From: Ophioderma brevispina
Lineage: Eukaryota > Echinodermata > Ophiuroidea > Amphilepidida > Ophiodermatidae
Direction: 5' to 3'
NCBI GenBank assembly: GCA_023653785.1
Contig: JAMKCH010084885.1
Location: 46,022 to 110,021 of the forward strand
Length of the DNA stretch: 64,000 bases
Shown here: positions 23,241-36,185 of the stretch, one piece after another
How positions within the stretch are numbered: the first letter of the stretch is position 1
How the letters are laid out: the number at the start of each line of letters is the position of its first letter
Program-made: the position numbers and the translations under genes
Notes under the pieces: generated by a model
What the model was told of the DNA's origin: nothing
Database searches by the model: none
The model's input: only the letters and a program-made list of their open reading frames with translations

Positions 23241-23712
23241 CCCCACATTTCCCAGGGGGGGGGGGTTTTTGGCCAAGAAGATTCTAATTCAGCACCCTTC
23301 ACTATAAAAACATCTTCAACCTCCCCAAACTTTCTATAAAATAGGATTCTCATGATTACTTAGGTATGGCAAGGGTGAACACGTGCTATAATGCGGGAAC
23401 GCGTTTCATGTTTTACGAAACATGTCAACTCACCAGTTTGTAACATTCACATTCCTTTCCTGATTAAAAAAGGCAAATTTCGTTTCGACTTCAATTTCAT
23501 TTCGAGTCATAATCACATCACGCCCCTCTATTCATTGAAAAGAGCCCCCCCCCCCTCCAACAAAGATAGCTTACCTTACTAGTAGACCATGGGTTGGACC
23601 AAATAACCAACTTAAAAATTTGTAGTCCCCATCTGGGGTTAAGGGAAACCACGTGTAAAATTCATAATAAATTATTACATCACATAAAACTGTCTATTCG
23701 CCGCACATAAAA

Positions 23713-24434
23713 CTGGCACATTTTCTTTAAAATATATAAATGTCACCTCAATTTTCTTTTTCCAATATCAGAGACCACTGGATATGTATAGACTTCCGCA
23801 AACCATGAGCAAAAACTTTTAAATGGCCGGTATGTAGGGCCATTGTTATTTGTTATAGCCAGGTGTTTACCACCTCCACGATTTGGGTTAACAAAATACC
23901 GGTCCTCGTCCAAAACTACCAGTGTACATTAGAATCATGTCGTTGACACTAAATTTTTTCGTCTGAAAACGCGGTAATTTGAATGAAAAGAAGTTAAGCA
24001 ATTAGTTAGGATTTTGGTTCTGCACAACTGTTTAGGTCAAAGCTTGCTCAGCAACATTCTCTTAATGATGTTTGTTCAGGTTTCTTCTTTTCGAATAAAT
24101 GATGAAAACATGGGCCAAAGTTAAGTGAACCCGCACTATAAGAGCTCATATTTAACTTATTTGTGAATGAGGTTCATATTGTGTCCTGAAAGTACTCAGT
24201 CTAAATTGGAGAGCGTAACAGCTGAAATCTCTTCAGCTGCGCGACCATATAACAATGGTCCTGCACTCCCAGATGAAAGGGAATTTGAAGTGTTTTTCTA
24301 CACCGCATACCGGGCCGGTGATTGAATATCTTTAACTCCATTGTTTGCTGAAGTCTATGTGTATCCACTAGTCACTGATATTGGGGAAATGAAATTGAAG
24401 TGACATTTTATTCTTTTTCAAGAAAATGTGCCAG
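23713..24434. mobile_element. FB-2 family foldback element, unit 1 copy
   Basis: CTGGCACATTTTCTT (23713-23727) is mirrored exactly by AAGAAAATGTGCCAG (24420-24434). The inversion continues inward for about 100 bp (left AATATCAGAGACCACTGG, right CCACTAGTCACTGATATT). The interior phrase TTTTGGTTCTGCACAAC and what follows match the arms of 4774-6652. About 720 bp and no coding sequence. Confidence 0.75.
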
Positions 24435-25111
24435 TTTTATTTGTGGGAACAGACGATTATATGATTTTAATAATTAATTATGAATTTACACTTCGTTTTC
24501 CCCTAGCCCCCCGATGGAGACTACAAAACAACAGCATAGAAGGGCATGTCCCATCGACTATAGTACTTTTCGATCTTATATCATTAAAGGAGAACCGTAC
24601 TCAGATTAACTTATACAATATACGCTATAAAAATCATTATTGAACACATATCGAGTGTTTTCATGGAAAAACGGAATATACTAACCATAAATATAAGTTA
24701 AAACATTTTGTCTGACCATGCGCTATTTGTAATTCGCGCTAGTGTATATGGGATATGTATACGTGTTATGGGATACGGACGGCACAGTAGCGTCATACAC
24801 CTTCACATATGATGCTTTCATAATGTGCATTTCCTATGGTGTGTATGACACAAACGTGCCGGCGGTACCGCATAATAATGTTTTCCGAAGTTCATCGTAA
24901 TGAAAACTAGTTTAGCGCCTGTCGGAAAGAAGCACTTCGCGTCCTTGGTGTTGCTCTTTAAGCTCCATTGATCGCCGAGGAGTGTTATGCTAAATAGCAT
25001 CTTCAATGCGCCTTTGTCCAATCATTGCTCACCTTTCAGGCCTCAGCATCCAATGGAATCATTGCATGTCCTTGTCCGCTGTATGGGCATCGCGTCTGTC
25101 GGTCACAACTA

Positions 25112-25585
25112 ATCAGTGCTTCACGTGTGTGGGATGGTTTTCTCCTTTCTCATAACTTTTGTATAAATTATTTTCCCACCCTCCCTCCCATTTCCAGTGT
25201 GTGTTATGCGCTATTTTCCAATTTATAATTGGAGTAGTAATTTCTTGGCCAAGTTACTAGGTACGCCCGTCTCTCAGCCGAAACGGCGCACCTCTGTGTT
25301 GTACGTAGACGCAGTTCACGCAACATGCAACGCGAGCGTACGCCATGGCCAAGAAATTGTTGCTCAAACTATAGTATTTATTAATATGCTTAATTGTTGT
25401 ATCATGGTATTCTTTGAGCTGCTGCAACTAAGTTGCATTGGTTCTCCCTAGTATTATTATTATGTTTTAAATCTATAGCATTTTGCATATATACCACGCT
25501 TAGAGATTAAATATGTTTTTTATGTTTTCCTATTTTTGACCATTTTTCCCCATGTTTTTGTTGCAAGTGGTAGTGGCGGAAAATG
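25112..25585. mobile_element. Insertion specific to unit 1, with a 120-bp hairpin
   Basis: Unit 2 joins the flanks directly (36875-36890). Inside lies a hairpin: AATTTCTTGGCCA (25239-25251) mirrored by TGGCCAAGAAATT (25346-25358), with GGTACGCC/GCGTACGCC also inverted just inside. The 3' part (25420-25460) shares GAGCTGCTGC..TAAGTTGCATTG with 27848 and 50512, tying it to a sequence repeated at the unit end. Confidence 0.6.
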
Positions 25586-25977
25586 TAAACATTTTGGCAA
25601 CAAGTTTACACAAATTGTATTTGTTTTCATCTTTCCTGGATTAAGGGCCCATATAAATTGTAATATAGGTTTTATTTACGTGTTATTTAGGCCAACATTT
25701 GCTGGCAAGAGGGGCCCTTCTTCAGCTCATTAAATATGCATATATTTGTGATAGGCCCATTGCTCTAAATCGTTAGGCCAAAAATAATTGTTGTACTTAG
25801 TCATGAATATATCGAGGACCAATGTTCTCTGCATTGAACCTGGGTTGAAATCCTCCCTGTGTTGCAAAGCTGCGATTTCTGCTTCGAAGCGCATACTTGC
25901 AAGGATTTAACACCTTTGTTGTGCTTGTGGTGTACGCGACTTGCAGCGGGTTCCGGATGGATGCGTCCTGTGGGATG

Positions 25978-26205
25978 CTGCTTGAAATGATGCCCTACGT
26001 CTGGGATGGCCGGACGGTTGCAGGTTCTGATGCGAGTCTGTGAGGTACGCAGGTATTTCACATACTCGCAGAACCTGGCATTATCGTGTTTGGCTGTCTG
26101 ATTGAAATGATGCCAACGTCCGGGATGGCCGGACTGTTCCAGGTTAGGATGCCGAGATCTGCGAGTAATGTCACATACTCGTCCTTACCTGGACTTATCT
26201 TTGTT
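25978..26205 (+). repeat. Two tandem ~115-bp units (unit 1)
   Basis: GCTG..TTGAAATGATGCC, GTC(T/C)GGGATGGCCGGAC and CACATACTCG occur at 25978 onward and again at 26091 onward. The same pair lies at 37255-37480 in unit 2. Frames crossing it on either strand differ between the copies, so coding is unlikely. Confidence 0.6.
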
Positions 26206-29200
26206 GGAGTCATTGTTCTTTGGTTCCTCCATCTGTATGAATGCTTGCTTGGAATAAATTATCTACGCAAAACTGATGCGTCAATGCCAGTTTGGTGTCC
26301 TATCCATTCTTTTCGTCTGGAGCTAACACGTTATAACAATAGCGGGACTTTTAAATAGCGCATATTGTATGGAGTAGATTGATAATATTATTCGTTGTCT
26401 CCTTTAAACACTAACATTCATGCTTAAGTTACATTTAGGTCTTTTTCACTCTTGTACTTAGGTGCATAAAGTGCCCACTTGGATCTCCACGGAAAAACCA
26501 CTTTTCCCTTGGAATTTCCATGGCAATTTTGGGGCCGCTTAATGACTACCCAATGACGTTATTAATGAAAGAAGTTGCATTCGTTACAACTTACAATATA
26601 ATATCTAGCCACTAAGGGAACCTATTTCGTTGGGCAATCAGTATTATGAGTTATGATCGACGGACGTGGTCTCCAGTCCCGCGAGCGTGACAGTCGGGTT
26701 CTTTGGACATCTAGTAGTTCCTTAAAAAGGTGGAAACCATTTAATCACACGTATGATAGTGTCATCATTATTCGGCTGCGGAGCATGCGTTTACAAGATT
26801 TCTCCAATCTAGTATAAGCCAATTGCATCGTGATGCGGTCCTTTTCCGATTCCCCTAGCGGCAACTTCTGATGTCACGATATTTAGCTTGTCCTTTGTCG
26901 CCCGCTCTTCCTTGCCGTGGGTTGATTCATATAGACATACATCCGCATGTTCATATTCGGCATCCGAGGATGTGCCCAAGTTGGCGCTGTCCTTACAGTG
27001 TTGGTGAGGCTGGTCTGGATGCTGACCTACCATGGCTTTGTACATTACTCCACAAGATCAACACGTTTTAAATTGTATCATGATCCTGTAACAGGGTGTG
27101 GCAACGCATTTATCCTGCTCTTCACGTTGACCGACAGTAATCCAAGAGGATCACCTGTCGTTATACCGGTGGTGTTGAAAAGATTGATACCCATTGATCG
27201 TACTGAGGGTATGCTGTGAACTCAGAGTACGTTTTGCCTTTGGCCAGAGGTCTTACTTTTTTTTGTTTTTCAATGTTTGATGTTTTATGTAGCCTGTAAT
27301 GTTTATTTAACTTTTAAACATAATGAGTCCCTATGTGTAAAAAAACCCAATCACATTAACAAAGTTGCTGTTTCGGAAATACTTCCGAAAATGAAGAAAC
27401 AATGGCTTTTGACCAAAGTCATTAAAAGTTTATAGTAAAAAAAAATAAATGAGGATATAAGAATTTGCTCTTTTGATTCTTGACATTGGTCAAGTGTGAA
27501 TAAGGTAGTGACAAAAGATTGAATCAAAATGTAATCACAAGTGGTGTTTTTTATAGAGGTCAAAAAGTTGATTTGCAAAGGACTTAAATCCACTCTTAAT
27601 TACAGGTACTAAATATTAATAAGATGACATTGAAGATTCTTACATTTTTTTTAATATTCTTGGTCTATTTTTAATCAAAATTACCTAATATTTTCAACAT
27701 TATGACACTCTACTGCCGCCATAGAGTTTGATTAAATACACGTACCACTCCTCATTGGATCATGAAAAATAAATGAATCATAAAGGTTTCCATTACATTC
27801 TCTATATTTTGTACGTGTTTGAATGTTGCAAACTTAGCGCTGTTTGTTTAAGCTGCTGCTTTAAGTTGCATTGTGTCCGTAGGAATTATTAGTTGGAACG
27901 TCCAAACAGTAGTTTGATGACAGTGATCGTGACTTTTTGTATTTTCAATTTGCCTCAAGAAAGAAGTTCATTTCCTTAATCTTGAAGATGTGTTTGATTC
28001 ATGCACAGTGTGCAATAATTATTGTGAAATGGCTATATGTTTCCAGCTAAGTGTGCTCTATTTGTATGTTTGATTTATGAAGTCATTTGAGAAGGGGTAC
28101 TGAGAAAAATATTCATATGAAATACAATAAGTGACCTATATATAGAAAACAAGTCATGGCCTCTTACTTCCAATGGACATTATGATTTAAATAAAATAAC
28201 TATGAAATAGCCGCATATTTCACTGGAAAGAGTATTTCCTATCGTTCATTTGTACAGGGAAACAGGACAAAATGAAAAGAGCAAACCGAAACTTCGGTTG
28301 GTCTTATCAAAAATCTTTGGCTCGTCTGACTGTCGCTTAATGGTTGGAGTTTAGACATCGACGCAGATGTTGGCCGAATCTAGAACATTCTTTTTTTCAT
28401 GTGCAAAAGGCTTGCGTCTTTCAACGAATGCCAATAAAGTATGGATCCATGCACCTTAACCCACAAAGCCGGCCACGGATCGCTACGTGAGTATCGAAGG
28501 CGATGAAGTACGTTCCGAAAACAAATATTTTTGTCAATTGGTAGAAGGTGTCCGTAACCTAACAGTTGCTGATTTTCATGCTTCATGCAAAAGCGTGGGG
28601 GTTGACCTGTGGCTTTTTCGTTTTCCACGTCACAATTTCATGACGGCAAAGTTGGTCACCACATGCAAACATAATTCCAGGCCTTTTCACGCATTTAATG
28701 GTACAAAACCAAATACAGTTTTTCTAAAACTATTTATTAAATTCGAAAGGAAGGCCCCATTCAGGCTTTAATGTTCTAAGGCTTTAGACGTTCTTTATTT
28801 CCGCGAAAAAAAATATATGCAGCCCCTTTTTATGAACCTTGGCGCCCGCCTTAAATGCGGGCTAATTATGTTATTTAAAACAAAAAAAACAATCTATCGA
28901 TTATAACACGCCGTGCTTCTGTAATATAGAGAACAGAGAACAATTCTGGTGAATGGTTTATCCTGCCGCTCTTGGTTGACATGCACACATACACACGAGA
29001 TCAGAACTGCATGTAAGTTCAATAACGATGCTATGTCCTTTAGCAGGGTTCATTAATCAAGCGGTATCGAAGTCCCATTTTCTCTTCAATGCCGATTTAA
29101 TGAGAGTTTTAAAGCGCAGCAATTCCAACTTCTTATAAATGGACAGGGAGCAGGGAACATCGAATCTTTAGGGAGCATAAAGTCGCTTATCGGAATGCTA

Positions 29201-29854
29201 TTCGGAATCCGTTTAGAAAACAGTACGGCTTTTTGCATTTTGCATAATTGATATTGGAATGCGTAGAGCCAATGGGATGAAAGTTGTTTTCTCTTCTTAA
29301 GCTTAGTGTGCCTACAAATGTTCCTCTAGCATGTCATGCTGAAAAACGACATTTTCTTTTTGTACCATTTTGAATGCGTAATTCACCCTAACATCAGAGG
29401 TAAAAAACATTGGCTAGACAGAAGAATCTAATACATTCGTTTTCCCTACTGCACATGTTGTCAAGTAGACAAATGTCTGTAATTGAGAGAATCAAGGAAA
29501 AAAGACTCAATAGGTAGATAGATATTTTGCAATCTTACCAAATTTAAATCAGATAGATGGTTTCATTCCTCAAACAACTCAATCACTTGCTCGGGGGGCG
29601 ATCTCTAAGAATTTTTATGACATAGCGGTATATCCAAACAAAACAGCCCCAAAACAAGCATTGTGTTCAACCCAAAAGCCAAAACGGTATTTTTAAAGCA
29701 GTTACATCGGAAGCTTTTTTTGATCTTCACGAAAGGGCATACCAAAGGGATTTTGCTTCAGTTCTATATTAGTGATTAAATATCCACGAATGTATCCACT
29801 TACCTCCAATGTGGAATAGGGTAACTGGGACAACAGGTCTAATTAACACGTTTT

Positions 29855-30095
29855 CAATTAAACTTGCGGGTTCATGGTACGCGCAATAATGCACATTGAA
29901 AAACCCTATACAATACTGCAAGCGTAATATTCGGTGGGTAACCACTAATTCGTCGGTTTTGTTGTTTAATCTTGGGAATGAAAATGGATTTGAGGGCTTC
30001 AAATTTCAGGACGACAATGAAGGCAAAATGGGCCATTTATTCTGATATCAAAAATCGATACTGCGATCAGGCAATGCAAACCAGGGAAGACAACA
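29855..30095 (+). repeat. Interspersed repeat family X, unit 2 copy
   Basis: Counterpart of 18462-18735, lacking its first ~90 bp: AAACTTGCGGGTTCATGGTACG, GGGCTTCAAATTTCAGGA and GATATCAAAAATCGATAC are kept. Confidence 0.6.
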
Positions 30096-30884
30096 ATGAT
30101 GTGCTTCGGCGCCTAATTCCGGGTCAAAATCTCATAGAAGCTGTGGATTTTGCGCGAGCGGCGTAGGCATACTATAGGCGTATGGGCCATTTGGATCCGG
30201 GTCACGTGACATACCTATGTGACCCACCCCAAGTGAGACATTAAATTCGATTAGCCCGTTTTTTGTAAGCTAAACGGGAGAGTGTTTTGTAGCTGTGCAA
30301 TAGGGTTAGCGGTATACAATCAAAAGTTAGCCATCGTAAACACAACCACATTTTTACGCAGATGGGTAAACTTTGATAACCCCTATTTTACACGCATATG
30401 AGTTAAGCTTATGATTAGACATTAACTTTTTTACACTTGGCCCAGATGTGTTAAAAACTATTCATTCGGGCTTAACTAGTATCTATTTAGTTCAACGGGG
30501 TTCATAAGCATAATTTCTAATGAATAAAACATTAAATACTTGAGATCAATTTTAACTAATTGGACACGCTTTAATGGGGTTCCGAGGTGTTAATTGGAAA
30601 AGTTTTACTCGGGTCCAGCGGAAGCTGTTGCCAATTTTGCCCTTCATTTAAAATCATTCTTTCAAAAAAGAATGAAATAAGGTGCTACTATAGGAAATTC
30701 AGGAATTAAAAAAAGCTTACCATGCTATGAATAAGTTCAGTAAATGAAACAAGTGCATTACCATAAAGCTTCCTGATATGCTTCAATTGAGGCCTTTGTA
30801 TTTTATTGTTTTTTCAATAATCAAATTATGTTAATAATAATAATAATAATAATACCGGTATTTTAGGTAGTTAGGTACGCCATG

Positions 30885-31165
30885 GCGCCGAAGCCATTCA
30901 TGGCGTTTACAATATTATTACGCTATCATAGAGAATCATCAGAATCATTTCCCTTCAACTAGGGCGCAACCGTGGTGCAGCTCCTATCAGCACTTGGATT
31001 GTAAATTCCCATGACAGCTCCCCATTTCACTCCTGGGTAGAGAGAGGCAAGTGAGGTAAAGTGCCTTGCCCAAGTGCACAACAGTTATTGGCCTCAGCGG
31101 GACTCGAACCCACAACTTCAGATAACGAGTCGGCCGTGTCATCCATCTTTGAACACACGTTGGGG
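30885..31165 (-). mobile_element. SINE relic, minus strand, inside the TIR transposon
   Basis: The minus strand carries a B-box, GTGGGTTCGAGTCCCGC (31086-31102), downstream of a worn tRNA-like head (CGGCCGACTCGTTATCTGAAG). The body, in plus form, includes GGTAAAGTGCCTTGCCCAAG (31057-31076) and ACTCCTGGGTAGAGAGAGGC, phrases I recognise from widespread animal SINEs. No clean A-box remains. An (AAT)n run lies just beyond its 3' side, at 30833-30855. Confidence 0.6.
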
Positions 31166-31372
31166 GGGCCTCAATGAGCTGAAATGAGCTGAAATGGCTG
31201 GGAATGCTTATGAACGGGGTCACTGACCCGTGCAAGAAACTCTGTACCCATAGCCTTTGATATCATGAATGGTCGGTAGGAGGTACGTCACTTTTTTTAT
31301 GAGAGCCAGCCCCCCTTCCCCGGTGGTGTAAACACACGCGTAACAGATAAACGCAAGGGCATAACAGACCGC

Positions 31373-31699
31373 TTTTGTGCAATTTTGGCCCAATAATATG
31401 GTCCTGGACCATTATGGTCCTGGAGCATTGACATTGAATGCACATGCCACAGGAGCATATGGCAAATATGCTATGCGAGCAGTAAGTATTTGACTTAGAC
31501 TATTTTTCAAGATTATTTGCTCCATGAGCATATAGCATATATGATGCCATGGAGCATATTTCATGCACATGCTCAGGAGCAGACAGAAAAATTGCCCCTG
31601 GAGCATGTTTGACTTAGAATTTTCCCCAGATAATATTTATGCTCCAGGACCAGATTCCAATATGGTCCAGGGCCATATTATCTGGCCAAAATCGCACAC
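31373..31699. mobile_element. 327-bp palindromic MITE
   Basis: GTGCAATTTTGGCCC..AATATGGTCCTGGACCAT at the left pairs with the right end ATGGTCCAGGGCCATATT..GGCCAAAATCGCAC. The interior holds further inverted GGAGCAT / ATGCTCC motifs. It lies inside the 30179-32418 transposon and so arrived later. No coding sequence. Confidence 0.65.
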
Positions 31700-34664
31700 A
31701 AGGAACAGATGAGATGCACAGACCTGTCTAGTCTATAGTACAGCGGCAGTACAGTGTGGACATTTGCCATTTAATAAGCGGATTTTTGACTAAAATTTAA
31801 CAAACAACAACAAAACAAAACTATTTTAGCCATGACAAACAATTAATCGTGTAGCCAAGTGTAGCTCGAAAAAACATCATAGCCTTGTCCCCCGTGCCTC
31901 TTTGGAAACGAAATTGCAGTGCGATCAAATCAAAGGCAGGGCGCAAGAGAGGCTGCGAATTTTGACTCACCTGTATAATAATTCCCTTCTTGTTGATCTA
32001 AAGGTAAAGCGCTTAAAAACAAACACAAGGGACGATCTTTTAATTTATCGGAAGAAAAGTGGATAAAAGACATCAATACTCACACAACAACAGACCAATG
32101 ACTGGGGAAAAGACTCACTCACGGTACAGGTGGCGTGACTTCCACTCGCATAATGATGATGATTATTTACGCGCGAAAAGTTGTAGTCAGCATATAGTGT
32201 TCTTATATGCACTTCAACATGTTCAATACGACGACGATATTAATTTAGCGTTTAATGATACTACAGAAGACTGTTGTGAAATCGAGACTAACTTTAAACA
32301 TATCGCCCACGACAATCGAACTAATCGGAATAGTACCCAATCGAGACATTAAGTTCCCGGTTGGGGTGGGTCACATAGGTTAGGTCACAGTGACCCGCGG
32401 TCACAAAATGGCCATACGTACTATAGGTTATTCTGATAAATTGTTTAGCGCGAAATTTCAGATGATGAAATCGTTCGGGTGTGAAATTGTACGTAGATGA
32501 ACGTCGGGATGAACGTGGTGACAAATGATGAAGTAGTTGTTGTATGTTGTTGTTTGGTTTATTCAATTCACTTTTATGAGTGATTTGGATTATTGTAGAA
32601 GAAAACAGTAACTTCAAGTGCCACAGATCAATCACTTTGTAGTTAAAATGGGAAAAGGGGGTCGCGCAAGTTTGTGTTCAGTACGATTTCTTCATCCCCC
32701 CCCAAACAATCTGGTAATGGATGGTCATGGGCTAGTCAGAATCATCTCCTGGGGAATTACATGCCAAAGACAGTTTTGCAATTTTGGTGCAGAATCGACA
32801 CATTGAACAGCATAATAGGACAAAAAAGGCGTGTATTTTCTCCAGTTTTCGATCTGCTGCTAAACTGTTTGTGTGTTTGAAAGTACTATTGTACATCTTG
32901 TTTGTGGTATCATGATGCTGTTCTTGAATATACCAATGCCATGTGGGAATCTTTTAATATTCATGTCATCATCATCTGACAATTGACATGATGAAAATTA
33001 CACGTCGGTAGGGATGGAAACCAAAAAGTTTGTGAAAAAACATACAAGAGTTAGAACCATGTAAAATGTTCAAAGGACATTATTAGTCCTGGTGATCATG
33101 ACTAGATAGCCTTAACTTTGATATGGCTGCTTTATTATAATTGTTAGAGAGATGCCATTGTACTTACCTTATAATATGAGAATTTAACACAGCAACCATA
33201 GATGTACAGGGACATAACTAGGTTTATTTGCTTTCTTTCATACTCAAAACCAAATTTGAACTCTCTGAACCTCAAATTAGTACATGCTATTGGTTCATTC
33301 GCAGCTTCCGAGACATTCTCGGTCTTGTTCAGTTTTTGCCAGTTTTGTAGTCTATATCCCTATCGGAAAATCTGACGATCACAGCAAAAGGGTGCCAGTG
33401 TTATTTTTTCTTGTTAGATCTAGGGGCAATTTCCCCCTAAAACAAGGCAGGGGTCCGCTCCTTGATTTTTTTTCAAAAGTGCATTTAAATGCAGTTAAAA
33501 AAACGTTACGGATATAGACTTTCCCTTCACTTTTAAGCTATTCCTGCAAAATTGAAATATATAACTCTTTCGAGTGGATCACTGATAGTGTCTAGAAGTG
33601 TTAGTATATTGTCCTTAAGTATAATTCTCTGGGTCCGCAATTCATAAAACATAATGTTTCATTTACAATATTTCTTTTTAAAACAGAATTGTATTTTGTC
33701 TAACTTTTGGGGATGTCCGGTGCACGCTTAGAGTTAAATGTGCCACCCCACTATTTCTTTGTATAGATACACTTTACATAAAATCAACCTTATTTATTTT
33801 GTTTTAAATAAAATTATCGCAATTATTTAATTCCTTAACTTGCAATCACTAAAGCTGGTAGATGATTCCTCACCCACCTGTCAAAATGTAGCGGAATTTT
33901 GAAATGTTGCTTCTTTTCTTGTTTTTCCGTTACACTAATAGTAGAGGCCATTCTCTTGTGAGGATGCAGAGAACCAAAATTTTTGGATTTTAAGCAATGC
34001 CTTTTTTAATCAATTCATCTAGAATGAACAACTAACCAAGACTACTCACTCACTCGGAAAAGGCAGATTGAAAAATGTCATCATAAATTTAATAATGACT
34101 TAACGGCAATAAGAAATTTATAGCCATAAGTTGATATCTATTGTTTAACAATAAGAGTGGATACTCTGTACAAGCATTTCAAATTCCGCTGTTCTGCCTG
34201 ATCAGATTAGACCGTTCAAGAAGTAATTAGCAAATCAAAATTTAAACATGTGAGAACTTCTTTGTGAAATTCACGACTGAACCGATGTAAAGTAGTGCAT
34301 TTATCGCCTTTAACTCGTAAATAAACGAACAACATTCTTGAAAAACATAAACATTACTAGGACTTCAAGATGTAATTTAATACTGCTAACCGCTTGTAAC
34401 TAATCGCATTTTTTTTGGTATATAACATACGTCTAACAAGGCTGAAAAAAACCAAACGTCAAGGTTCATCGTGGTTGTCGATGGATAGCGATTAAGCATT
34501 CTTTCATTTGCTAACCAAGTTATACAAGGAGCTCGCCTCATGAATGACCACAATTTACAGGTCAAATTAAGAAGCCCCCCCCCCCCCCCCACAAAGGTTA
34601 ACATTTGTTCTGGAAAGGCCTTTAACCTGTTACAAAAAGTAAAATGTACACTGCAATGTTACAC

Positions 34665-34935
34665 ATTTAATGTGCAAAAAAAATCAAATCGAAGTTAAGA
34701 CGAGCACTTTGACACCAGTTTCAACAAAGTCGGAGGACTTGGTTAGGGTTTACCCCCATGATGACCTTGAACCTTAACAGGGCGGTACCTGTTTAACTAA
34801 GGGTCAGACCCTAGACAAACTATGACTTTTTAATCCTTATAATGAGACAGGATATATTGGATTGGTGCAGATTGAAACCACATTTTGACCGTGATTTCCC
34901 AAATTTACCCATGTACTTATTTTTTACTCCCCTTA
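34665..34935 (+). repeat. Single-arm relative of the 6915-7707 element, unit 2
   Basis: Counterpart of 22975-23240: CAGTTTCAACAAAGTCGGAG, CTGTTTAACTAAGGGTCAGA, CCTAGACAAACTATG, then TTTACCCATGTACTT. Confidence 0.6.
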
Positions 34936-35439
34936 TTTACAAAGTTCCCCACATTTCCCAGAGGTTGGCCAGGAAGATTCTAAGTAAGCAACCCTTCAAA
35001 CTATAGAAAAACATCTTAAAACCTTCCCAAAACTGTATATAAATAGGATCTCATTTATTACCTTAGGTATGGCAAGGGTGAACACGGGCTATAATGCTGG
35101 GACACGCGTTTCAGTTACAGAAAACATGTCAACTCAAACAGTTTGTAACCATTCACAGGCCTTCTGATTTAAAAACAAATTTCGTTTTTCGAAGTAAATT
35201 TCATTTACGAGTCCTCTAATAACACAAGCCCCGATATTCATTTGAAAAATAGTCCCCCCCCCCCAAAAAAAAAGATATTATTACCCTGACTAATAGACAA
35301 TGGGACGTGGACCAAATAACCAACTGTATAACAAATTCTGTAGGCCCCATCTCGGGGATAAGGGAAAACCAGTGTAAATCATAATAAATATAAATCACAT
35401 ATTTTTTTTTTTTTTTTTAATTTTATGGTGTTTTTTTGT

Positions 35440-36185
35440 GTTTTTAAAAATATAAAATGTCACCTCAATTTCTTTTTCCAATATCAAAGACCAAGGAGAT
35501 GGATAGAAGTCAGCAAACCATGAAGCCCCCCCCCCCCCCAAAAAAGATATTAAAAGAGCCTGGGTATGTAGGGCCATTGTTATAGCCAGGTGTTACCACC
35601 TCCACGATCGGGGGTTGAGTGACAAATAACCGTCCTATCTCACAATAAACTACCCAGTGGACATTATAATATAGGTCGATGACACTAAATTTTCTTCATG
35701 AATGAAAAACGCAGTAATTGAATAGAATGAAGTTAGCAATTAGTTACGGATTTTGGTCTGCACACAAAGTTGTTAGTCAAAGCTTGCCCAACAACATTCT
35801 CTAATGATGTTTGTTCATGTTTCTTCCTTTTCGAAGAAATGATTTGAAAAAACATGGCCAAGTTAATTGACACGCATATAGAAGCTCAATGTTTACTTAT
35901 TTGTGAATGAGGTTTTATGTATTTTGTCCTGAAAAGTTACTCAGTCTAATTGGAGAGCGTAACAGTTGAAATCTCTTCAGCTGGCAGACAATATAAAATG
36001 GTTCCTGCACTCCCAGAGGAAAAGGGAATTGATTTGAAGTGTGGTTTTCTACACCGCCCATACCGCGGCGGTGATTGAATATCTTAACTCCCATTGTTGC
36101 TGAAGGCTATGTGTAACCACTAGTCACTGATATTGGGAAAATGGAAATTGAAGTGACATTTATTCTTTTCAAGAAAATGTGCCAG
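35440..36185. mobile_element. FB-2 family foldback element, unit 2 copy
   Basis: Counterpart of 23713-24434. The right end AAGAAAATGTGCCAG (36171-36185) is intact. The left end has been replaced by an 18-T run (35401-35418) and T-rich sequence, but the inner inverted part (AATGTCACCTCAATTTC) remains. Confidence 0.65.

Larger units (their letters stand above)
16441..27900 (+). repeat. ~11.4-kb direct duplication, copy 1
   Basis: Collinear with 27901-50560. Anchors: 16466/27933, 16903/28383, 18116/29558, 18814/30170, 19320/32935, 20975/33470, 21960/34480, 23100/34785, 24000/35745, 25050/36795, 26200/37485, 27190/38500, then 27205/49338 and 27848/50512. The copies differ by very many 1-2 bp indels plus discrete insertions listed separately. 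No reading frame over about 60 codons keeps its frame in both copies, so I see no evidence of a protein gene in the unit. Confidence 0.9.
30179..32418. mobile_element. 2240-bp TIR transposon with 9-bp target duplication (Mutator-like?)
   Basis: TACTATAGG occurs at 30170-30178 and again at 32419-32427, directly flanking the element; the empty site in unit 1 has it once (18814-18822). Both ends begin CGTATGG(G)CCATTT and share imperfect terminal inverted repeats of about 75-80 bp, including CCTATGTGACCCACCCC. A 9-bp duplication with long TIRs suits the Mutator superfamily; hAT or Merlin are less likely alternatives. No transposase is recognisable. A 97-codon frame at 32059-32352 near the right end, rich in His, Asp and Asn, is unidentified. 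A SINE and a 0.33-kb palindrome are nested inside. Confidence 0.8.

Noticed and set aside
25801..26061. 86-codon minus-strand frame, with a 95-codon counterpart at 37064-37351
   Set aside because: The two duplicate copies share DNA but the protein frames diverge by frameshift, and the region is a 115-bp tandem repeat; no sign of coding constraint.
26809..27219. Frames on both strands with plausible hydrophobic stretches
   Set aside because: The counterpart at 38068-38339 is frameshifted throughout and no family was recognised.
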